Source: Pedobacter psychrodurus
GTDB taxonomy: Bacteria > Bacteroidota > Bacteroidia > Sphingobacteriales > Sphingobacteriaceae
NCBI RefSeq assembly: GCF_004331735.1
Contig: NZ_SJSO01000006.1
Span: 62,001-126,000, forward strand
Length of the DNA stretch: 64,000 nucleotides
Direction: 5' to 3'
Shown here: positions 57,738 to 64,000 of the stretch, piece by piece
Layout: every line of letters starts with the position of its first letter
Numbering within the stretch: the first letter of the stretch is position 1
Notes under the pieces: model-generated
What the model was told of the DNA's origin: nothing
The model's input: only the letters and a program-made list of their open reading frames with translations
Database searches by the model: none
Position numbers and translations under genes: made by a program

Positions 57738-58970
57738 TTATTTATTTAAAGCCATTTGGTTAGTTTTCACAGCTGCTGAATCTGTAGCTGCTGAATCTGC
57801 TACTGATTTTACAGGCGCAGGTGCCACTGGCAAATTAAATTGTTTTCTTAAATCATCGTTTAAGTATGTTTTCTGTTCTGCAATCCAGTTTTTGTATTCA
57901 GCTTCTGAAACCACACGTACCACTTTTTGCATGTTCCAGTGACCAGATCCACAAATCTTCGCACATAAGAAAAGGTACTTAAAGTTTGGATCGTTAGTTT
58001 CTTGCTGCATTTCTGCAGTAGTTTTTGTAGGCGTAAACTCAAATATAGTTCTCATACCTGGTACGGTATTTAACTGTACTCTGAAGTGTGGCATATAAAA
58101 ACTGTGAATTACATCTTTACTGGTTAAAATCAGTTTAACCGATTTGCCCACAGGAAGCACCATCTCATCAGCCATTTCATCATCGCGAGAGTTGATATCT
58201 TTAAAATCGATACCCAATGTATTGGTCGCTGTGGTTAGTTTGTAATTTTTGTTACCTACAATTCCATCAGCTCCAGGATAACGGATAGACCATTTAAACT
58301 GCTCAGAAGTAACTTCTATCTGTAATGGCTTGTTATTTGGATCTTCAACTTTGAAGAAAATAGACCTCCAGGTTAAGAAACCCATTAATACCAAAACGGT
58401 TAATACTAAAGCCGGAACGATAGTCCAGATTTTTTCGATTGTATTATTGTGTGGGTAATAGTAAGCTTTTCTTTTAGCTGAGTATTTATAGATATAAGAA
58501 AATCCGAATAATAAGATGTGGGTTACTACAAATACAATTGTGGTAATGATTAATGTTAAATTAAACATCTCATCAATTTTCTTTCCATGCTCTGATGCTG
58601 CATCAGGAAGTAACATTGATCCATGTACTGTATATTCCCAATATACACCATATAAACCGATCACTAAAAACAGCGCAAATAAACTTGCGTGAACACCGTT
58701 CCAGTTAATACCAACAGGTTTACCTTGTGCTTCGCGGCTTAATTCATATACTTTTATTGCTTTACCAATAATTGCAATAAATAAGCATACGGCAAGGAAA
58801 ACCAGAATATAAAATATTACTGATTTATAAACCTCGCCCATATCAACTTTCGGTGCCGCGGCAGCACCTGCTGCTGCATCTTGCGCAAATACGCTAGTGT
58901 TTGCAAAAACAGTAATCAATACTGCTAAAGCTGCGGTCGTTTTATTCGTTATAAACTTTCTTAAACTCAT
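57738..58970 (-). CDS. ctaC: Cytochrome c oxidase subunit II with CuA site
   Basis: 410-aa electron-entry subunit. A signal peptide (ending TSVFAQ) and four hydrophobic segments, two more than the usual two, precede the cupredoxin domain. The CuA site is complete: His in DVIHSFYMPHFRVQLN and the loop CAKICGSGHWNM (two Cys, His, Met). VEVTSEQFKWSIRYPG-like text (here IEVTSEQFKWSIRYPG) gives the conserved Trp. No cytochrome c domain is fused, so electrons probably come from ActE or another carrier. It follows actF by about 70 bases. Confidence 0.95.
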   Translation of the reverse strand: MSLRKFITNKTTAALAVLITVFANTSVFAQDAAAGAAAAPKVDMGEVYKSVIFYILVFLAVCLFIAIIGKAIKVYELSREAQGKPVGINWNGVHASLFALFLVIGLYGVYWEYTVHGSMLLPDAASEHGKKIDEMFNLTLIITTIVFVVTHILLFGFSYIYKYSAKRKAYYYPHNNTIEKIWTIVPALVLTVLVLMGFLTWRSIFFKVEDPNNKPLQIEVTSEQFKWSIRYPGADGIVGNKNYKLTTATNTLGIDFKDINSRDDEMADEMVLPVGKSVKLILTSKDVIHSFYMPHFRVQLNTVPGMRTIFEFTPTKTTAEMQQETNDPNFKYLFLCAKICGSGHWNMQKVVRVVSEAEYKNWIAEQKTYLNDDLRKQFNLPVAPAPVKSVADSAATDSAAVKTNQMALNK

Positions 58971-59039
58971 TTTCTTAAAAGTAGTACGCTGTACTGCTAA
59001 TTATAATAATAATTAAATATTTGCTTTATCTTATCACCA

Positions 59040-60263
59040 CTACAATTGATGATGCAAACTTTCTTGTAATAATGGGTGATTCTTTGCAATTAACGGTTTT
59101 TTGCTTAATGATGTTAAAACCGTAAAGGTAAACAATCCTACGAAACCTATTGCTGTACCAATTTCAACAATACCGAAACCATTATGTCCCTCTTCTACTG
59201 CTCCTGGCATAATCATTTGGTAGTAATCTACCCAGTGACCTAAAAGTACCACGATAGCAACGAACAATAATTTCGCATCTGTTCTTTTGTTATCTCTGTC
59301 CATTAATAATAATACTGGCGCTAAAAAGTTCATGGCCAGGTTTAAGAAAAACCAGAACTTGTAATACTCGAAGCGTTTGTAGAAATATACAGTTTCTTCA
59401 GGCATGTTTGCATAGTAGATCAATAAGAATTGAGCAAACCATACATAAGTCCAAAAGATAGAGAAACCAAAGATAAACTGACCTAAATTGTGCAAGTGGC
59501 TATTGTTAACCCATTGCATATAACCTGCTCTTCTTAATAAGATAAGAATAATAGCAATAGTAGCTAAACTGCTTACCCACATGGCAGCGAAGTTATACCA
59601 ACCGAACATGGTTGAGAACCAGTGCGCCTCTAATGACATTACCGTATCGAAAGCAAAAATCGGCGTTGTAAAACCGTAAATTACCAAGAAGATACAAGCA
59701 TTTTTAAAGCTTTTTCTGTAAGAATTTAAACCACCTGCTAAATCTTCGTTATAAGAAAACTTAACGAACATGATCGAGAAAATGCTGTAAATACCTAAAA
59801 ACACTACCTGGCGACCTAAAAAGAATGGTACGTTTAAGAAAACTGATTTACCAGCGATTAGTGAATCATAATTTGGGCTATTTGGATCTGTTAATCCATC
59901 AGCATGCCAGTGGTGGTATAAGTTATGTGTATATAAACCTGCCGAAATAACAACAACAAGTATTACAGCCGCAATAGGCAATGTTTTTGCCATAGCCTGT
60001 GGTACACGTAAAATTGATGCAGACCAACCTGCTTGAGCTACATATTGAACAGCCAGGAAAAATGTACCCGACATACAAACGCATGCAAAGTAATATGCCA
60101 TAAGCAACAGGTTAGCAAAAGTACGCTCGTGCATTACTTTATCGCCGGCTAAGAAACCGAACAATACAGCCGCAATACCGATAACGATACCAACAATGCT
60201 TAAGGTTTTTACTTTACCTGTAAACTCAAACTGTTCACTAAAATTAATATTGTGAGTTCCCAT
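59040..60263 (-). CDS. actF: Alternative complex III subunit ActF (quinol:cytochrome c oxidoreductase membrane subunit)
   Basis: 407-aa integral membrane protein with about ten helices, part of alternative complex III, which oxidises quinol and passes electrons to the oxidase. Characteristic stretches are ANLLLMAYYFACVCMSGTFF, AVQYVAQAGWSASILRVPQA and FWTYVWFAQFLLIYYANMPE. Position after actB-C-D-E fixes the identity. The cytochrome oxidase genes follow on the same strand. Confidence 0.92.
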   Translation of the reverse strand: MGTHNINFSEQFEFTGKVKTLSIVGIVIGIAAVLFGFLAGDKVMHERTFANLLLMAYYFACVCMSGTFFLAVQYVAQAGWSASILRVPQAMAKTLPIAAVILVVVISAGLYTHNLYHHWHADGLTDPNSPNYDSLIAGKSVFLNVPFFLGRQVVFLGIYSIFSIMFVKFSYNEDLAGGLNSYRKSFKNACIFLVIYGFTTPIFAFDTVMSLEAHWFSTMFGWYNFAAMWVSSLATIAIILILLRRAGYMQWVNNSHLHNLGQFIFGFSIFWTYVWFAQFLLIYYANMPEETVYFYKRFEYYKFWFFLNLAMNFLAPVLLLMDRDNKRTDAKLLFVAIVVLLGHWVDYYQMIMPGAVEEGHNGFGIVEIGTAIGFVGLFTFTVLTSLSKKPLIAKNHPLLQESLHHQL

Positions 60264-60278
60264 TTATATTCTGCTTTA

Positions 60279-60863
60279 CTATTGTCCTTTTTGTAATTGT
60301 TGAACATACATCACCACTTTCCAACGATCTGTTGGTGAGATTTGCGAAGCATGCGAGCCCATGTTATTTACACCGTATGTAATGGTGTGGTAAATTTTAC
60401 CTGCAGTAAGATCAACCATGTTACCACCTCTAGATGATGCGCCTGTTTGATAAGCAGGTACTCCACTAAATTTCTCAATTTTAACTAAGTGTCCTTGTCC
60501 ATCACCTTTTTCTCCGTGGCAAGGGGCACAGAAAACTTTAAACAAATGTTGGCCTTGAGCTAAATTAACAGTATCAACTGGTAAAGGGTTAACCATGCTC
60601 ACACCTGCTGCTTCATATCCTTCTTTTGTATTAGGATATTCATCATATTCAGTAAAACCTACTGGTTTAGTATGTGCAGGTGGCAACTGGGCAGTTTTAC
60701 CATCTTTAAAATTTTTGTTTGGTTGATCCGGATTGTAAGCAATCGGATCATACATGTTTCTGGCATATTCTAAGCCAGTACTGCGTTTATCTTTACAAGC
60801 TGAAAAGGTAGCTGCAAAAGCGATAGCTAAAAACGCCGTGTAAACAAATTTATTCTTATTCAT
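60279..60863 (-). CDS. actE: Alternative complex III subunit ActE (monohaem cytochrome c)
   Basis: 194-aa lipoprotein-type cytochrome c with the start at 60863 (MNKNKFVYTAFLAIAFAAT). A purine-rich AAAGGAAG lies 13 bases before it. An ATG seven codons upstream (60884) is the alternative. The signal ends in FSACKDKRS. Haem binding is by CAPCHGEKGDGQGH, and a Met ligand is likely in YGVNNMGSHASQ. It overlaps the actD end by eight bases, so translation is coupled. It would take electrons from the ActB iron-sulfur clusters and pass them to oxidase subunit II. Confidence 0.93.
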   Translation of the reverse strand: MNKNKFVYTAFLAIAFAATFSACKDKRSTGLEYARNMYDPIAYNPDQPNKNFKDGKTAQLPPAHTKPVGFTEYDEYPNTKEGYEAAGVSMVNPLPVDTVNLAQGQHLFKVFCAPCHGEKGDGQGHLVKIEKFSGVPAYQTGASSRGGNMVDLTAGKIYHTITYGVNNMGSHASQISPTDRWKVVMYVQQLQKGQ

Positions 60864-61392
60864 AGCTAATGTACTTCCTTTCATTATACTTTACTTCTAA
60901 AGCACCTGCATCTTTTAATAATCCATCAATTACAGTATGTTCTACATTGTCTTTTGCATCAACTGCAATAACAAAACGATCATCAGTAGCACGTAAATCC
61001 ATCACTCTTGGTGCTCTTCCTGGAAATAAGTGTGTAGATGCATAGTAAGTTAACACCATACCGAAAGCACAGAATAATACTGTAAGTTCGAACATTATTG
61101 GAATAAAATCCGGCAATGCAAATGATGGTTTACCACCTATGTTTACTTTCCAATCGATTACTGCGCAGAAATAAATCAAAGCAAAAGCTGCACAAGTTCC
61201 TGTTATACCAAAGCAAAAAGCTGCGATATCGATTCTAGATCTTTTAATTCCTAATTTGGCCTCTATTCCGTGTATAGGCATCGGTGTATATACATCAAAA
61301 ATGCTGATGTTATTTTCCTGAAGCTTTTCGATGCCGTGCATCATTTCATCAGGATCGCCAAAGCTGCCTAAAATATATTTGATATCACTCAT
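60856..61392 (-). CDS. actD: Alternative complex III subunit ActD (DUF3341)
   Basis: 178-aa membrane subunit. It has a cytoplasmic N-terminal domain with FGDPDEMMHGIEKLQENNIS and DVYTPMPIHGIEAKLGIKRS, followed by two helices (FCFGITGTCAAFALIYFCAV and MFELTVLFCAFGMVLTYYAS). The C-terminal RATDDRFVIAVDA is typical of DUF3341. It lies two bases after actC and overlaps actE. Confidence 0.93.
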   Translation of the reverse strand: MSDIKYILGSFGDPDEMMHGIEKLQENNISIFDVYTPMPIHGIEAKLGIKRSRIDIAAFCFGITGTCAAFALIYFCAVIDWKVNIGGKPSFALPDFIPIMFELTVLFCAFGMVLTYYASTHLFPGRAPRVMDLRATDDRFVIAVDAKDNVEHTVIDGLLKDAGALEVKYNERKYISYE

Positions 61393-61394
61393 TG

Positions 61395-62867
61395 TTATAT
61401 TTTTGCGTAATCTTCTTGTTTAACACTATCAAATTTTTCTAAAGACTCTACGTATTCTGCAACGTATTCTTTATTCTCATGCCCTTCTTTAATCTGTTTC
61501 ATTTTAGCTTGCTCACTTGCAGTTTTTAATAATAATTTAACCTCTGCTATAGCGATTGATGGCAATACTCTTAAGAATAATAAGAATAAAGTAAAGAATA
61601 AACCAATTGAACCTACGAATACACTGATATCAACCCATGTTGGATAGAACATTGCCCAACTTGACGGAATATAATCGCGGTGTAATGAAGTAACGATAAT
61701 TACGAAACGCTCGAACCACATACCTACGTTTACTACGATTGATAAAATCCAGGTAGCTTTAATGCTTAAACGGATTTTTTTGAACCATAACAACTGTGGT
61801 GAAATTACGTTACAGGTCATCATCATCCAGTACGACCACCAGTAAGGACCAGTAGATCTGTTGATAAATGCATACTGCTCATACTCTGAACCTGAATACC
61901 AAGCGATGAAAAACTCAGTTAAATAAGCTACACCTACGATTGATCCAGTTAAGATGATGATTTTATTCATCGACTCGATGTGGAACATGGTGATGTAGTT
62001 TTCTAAACCCAATACTTTACGTGCAACCAATAATAAGGTTAATACCATCGCAAATCCTGAGAAAATCGCCCCTGCTACGAAGTATGGAGGGAAGATGGTA
62101 GTGTGCCATCCCGGAATTACCGATGTTGCAAAGTCCATTGATACAATGGTGTGTACCGAAAGTACAAGTGGTGTAGAGATACCTGCTAAGATTAACGACA
62201 CCGCTTCGAAACGCTGCCATGTTTTAACACTTCCACTCCATCCAAAAGAGAAGATAGAATAGATTTTTCTACGTGTACCCACTGCACGGTCGCGGATGGT
62301 AGCGATATCTGGTAATAAACCTGTGTACCAGAATAATAATGATACAGAGAAGTAAGTAGAGATCGCAAACATATCCCACACCAATGGTGAGTTAAAGTTT
62401 ACCCAAAGTGATCCGAATTGGTTTGGTAAAGGTAAAACCCAATAAGCTAACCAAGGGCGGCCCATGTGCGATACAACATAAGTTGCGGCACAGATTACGG
62501 CGAAAATAGTCATCGCCTCTGCCGAACGGTTGATGGAGTTACGCCAGTTCTGACGGAAAAGTAATAATACTGCTGAAATTAGTGTTCCAGCGTGACCGAT
62601 ACCTACCCACCATACGAAACCGGTGATGTCCCAAGCCCAACCAACTGTTTTATTTAAACCCCATGCGCCGATACCATTCCAGAAAGTGTAGCTTACTGCT
62701 ACTACCCAAAGTAAAGCACCTAATGAGGCAACGATGAAACCAATCCACCAAGCCTTATTCGGCTTGTTCTCTACCGGGCCTAAAATATCATCCGTAATTT
62801 TTGCATACGTGATGTTATCTCCGGTGATTAATGGTTCTCTAAGTATTGATTCGTTATGTCCTGACAT
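61395..62867 (-). CDS. actC: Alternative complex III subunit ActC (NrfD/PsrC-like quinol-binding membrane protein)
   Basis: 490-aa polytopic membrane protein of the NrfD family with about ten helices, providing the quinol site. Seen: NKAWWIGFIVASLGALLWVV, WAWDITGFVWWVGIGHAGTL (conserved Asp/His region), ILLFRQNWRNSINR-like loop and VSMDFATSVIPGWHTTIFPP. It lies 26 bases after actB. Its partner in the membrane is ActF, a homologous subunit. Confidence 0.95.
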   Translation of the reverse strand: MSGHNESILREPLITGDNITYAKITDDILGPVENKPNKAWWIGFIVASLGALLWVVAVSYTFWNGIGAWGLNKTVGWAWDITGFVWWVGIGHAGTLISAVLLLFRQNWRNSINRSAEAMTIFAVICAATYVVSHMGRPWLAYWVLPLPNQFGSLWVNFNSPLVWDMFAISTYFSVSLLFWYTGLLPDIATIRDRAVGTRRKIYSIFSFGWSGSVKTWQRFEAVSLILAGISTPLVLSVHTIVSMDFATSVIPGWHTTIFPPYFVAGAIFSGFAMVLTLLLVARKVLGLENYITMFHIESMNKIIILTGSIVGVAYLTEFFIAWYSGSEYEQYAFINRSTGPYWWSYWMMMTCNVISPQLLWFKKIRLSIKATWILSIVVNVGMWFERFVIIVTSLHRDYIPSSWAMFYPTWVDISVFVGSIGLFFTLFLLFLRVLPSIAIAEVKLLLKTASEQAKMKQIKEGHENKEYVAEYVESLEKFDSVKQEDYAKI

Positions 62868-62893
62868 AATTTGTATTTTCTTTATACTAAAGC

Positions 62894-64000
62894 TTACGCT
62901 TGTACTGTTGTATCTGTATTTCTAATTTTTGTCATGTATCCAATACCTGGTTTCACATTGATCTCTTCTAATACGTAGTAGATACGCTCAGAACGTAATG
63001 CTTTTGAAACCTCTGAATTTGGATCGTTTGCATCACCAAATACAATCGCATTTGCTGAACAAGCTTCCTGACAAGCCATTTTAATATCGCCATCTTTTAA
63101 TGGACGTTTCTCCAATTTAGCTTGTAATTTGCCACCTTGTATACGTTGAATACACATAGAGCATTTTTCCATTACCCCTCTCGAACGTGTAGTTACATCA
63201 GGGTTTAAAACTAATTGGGTAAACTCGTTATTTAAATAGTTATCGAAACGCGAATCGTTCCAGTAGTTAAACCAGTTGAAACGACGTACTTTGTACGGAC
63301 AATTATTTGCACAATAACGTGTACCTACGCAACGGTTGTAAGCCATATGGTTTAAACCATCACTTGAGTGAACCGTTGCCAATACCGGACAAACAGTTTC
63401 GCAAGGTGCGTGATCACAGTGTTGGCATAACATGGGTTGGTGAACTACAGAAACGTGATCTAAGTCTTCTAACTTAGCAATTTCTTTCTCTCTGGTTACA
63501 TCACCAGCTGCAGTTTCGTAGCTGTAATAACGGTCGATACGAATCCAATGCATTTCACGACGACGGCGAACCTCATCACGGCCTACAACAGGAATGTTAT
63601 TTTCAACGTTACAAGCAACAATACAAGAACCACAACCTGTACAAGCATTCAAATCGATTGCCATAACCCAGTTGTTACCTGGTTTTTCGTATTGATCCCA
63701 AAGATCGTAGTCTTTATGCTCACCTTTCTCGTTACCAGCTCCAGGATTTTTTAAGTACTCCTTGAAGGTAGCTTCTTTAATCACTGCACGGCCTTCGAAA
63801 GAGTGGTGAGTTTGTGTTTGAGCCAATTCGTAATAACCGCCTGTTGGGGTAATGGTTACCGAAGTAGCATATTGGAAAGTTCCATTTACAAAAGAAACAA
63901 AAGGGAAAGCATTTTTACCTACATCGTTACCAGCTTTACCAACTTTGGTACGGCCATAACCTAATGCGATAGATGCAGTTTGTTGTGCTTGTCCTGGCTG
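62894..64000 (-). CDS. actB: Alternative complex III subunit ActB, iron-sulfur part (5' end outside window)
   Basis: C-terminal portion of the large periplasmic iron-sulfur subunit. The frame stays open from the stop at 62894 to the window edge; upstream of the TTG at 63826 it reads GYGRTKVGKAGNDVGKNAFP, so the start lies beyond 64000. Cluster-binding motifs in order are CTGCGSCIVACNVENN, CQHCDHAPCETVCP, CVGTRYCANNCPYKVRRFNW and CSMCIQRIQGGK with CQEAC, enough for four clusters. In this family the N-terminal part resembles molybdopterin oxidoreductases without the cofactor and is Tat-exported. Confidence 0.94.
   Translation of the reverse strand, partial: QPGQAQQTASIALGYGRTKVGKAGNDVGKNAFPFVSFVNGTFQYATSVTITPTGGYYELAQTQTHHSFEGRAVIKEATFKEYLKNPGAGNEKGEHKDYDLWDQYEKPGNNWVMAIDLNACTGCGSCIVACNVENNIPVVGRDEVRRRREMHWIRIDRYYSYETAAGDVTREKEIAKLEDLDHVSVVHQPMLCQHCDHAPCETVCPVLATVHSSDGLNHMAYNRCVGTRYCANNCPYKVRRFNWFNYWNDSRFDNYLNNEFTQLVLNPDVTTRSRGVMEKCSMCIQRIQGGKLQAKLEKRPLKDGDIKMACQEACSANAIVFGDANDPNSEVSKALRSERIYYVLEEINVKPGIGYMTKIRNTDTTVQA

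Overview
The window looks like a chromosomal segment of a Bacteroidota member, most likely Sphingobacteriaceae (Pedobacter-like). The signs are a type IX secretion-type giant adhesin with a PorP/SprF partner, a SusC/SusD locus under a FecI/FecR-type sigma and anti-sigma pair, an alternative complex III plus cytochrome c oxidase operon, LytS/LytTR signalling, AT-rich DNA, few Shine-Dalgarno sites, and promoter matches of the Bacteroidota form TTTG-N19-21-TAnnTTTG. No tRNA, rRNA, IS element or CRISPR array was seen.

Layout. 1-4.1 kb: 3' end of an RND efflux pump, its TolC-like partner, a GlcNAc-kinase-like gene and a single-domain response regulator. 4.3-7.8 kb: a lipoprotein with an HExxH motif, then three tandem paralogous small lipoproteins separated by decayed tails of the HExxH gene. 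8.1-10 kb: htpG. 10.1-11 kb: a solitary HsdR-N-like nuclease-fold protein and an unknown partner. 11.3-16.6 kb: a ribosomal-peptide locus made of a LytTR regulator, two short unannotated precursor-like peptides (46 and 49 aa), a LytS-type kinase and a full-length LanB-type dehydratase. 17.0-33.5 kb: a three-gene surface-display operon with a 4487-aa repeat protein. 33.8-36.4 kb: a STAND-like NTPase. 36.4-40.1 kb: repeats and small envelope genes. 40.3-50.5 kb: sigma, FecR, SusC, SusD, zinc metallohydrolase lipoprotein and DUF4302 lipoprotein, with a pseudogene tail. 50.7-64 kb: the respiratory operon actB-F, ctaC, ctaD, ctaA, ctaB, two subunit III genes, subunit IV, a SCO-like gene and a DUF420 gene, running off the right edge.

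The strongest candidate for an undescribed system is the peptide locus at 11.3-16.6 kb. Two almost identical peptides without cysteine lie antisense between a regulator and its probable kinase. They have a well-formed promoter of their own, back to back with the kinase promoter, and a complete LanB dehydratase is adjacent. No cyclase (LanC), protease or exporter gene is in the window. If the peptides are LanB substrates, the product could carry dehydroalanine/dehydrobutyrine without lanthionine rings, and it may be sensed by the adjacent two-component system. This is inference from context.

Other points of note: an exact 2517-bp period of duplication and an 11-copy Ig-like array inside the giant adhesin; a SCO-family protein with no cysteine at all; and a lipoprotein array whose intergenic remnants changed mostly at synonymous sites before they decayed.
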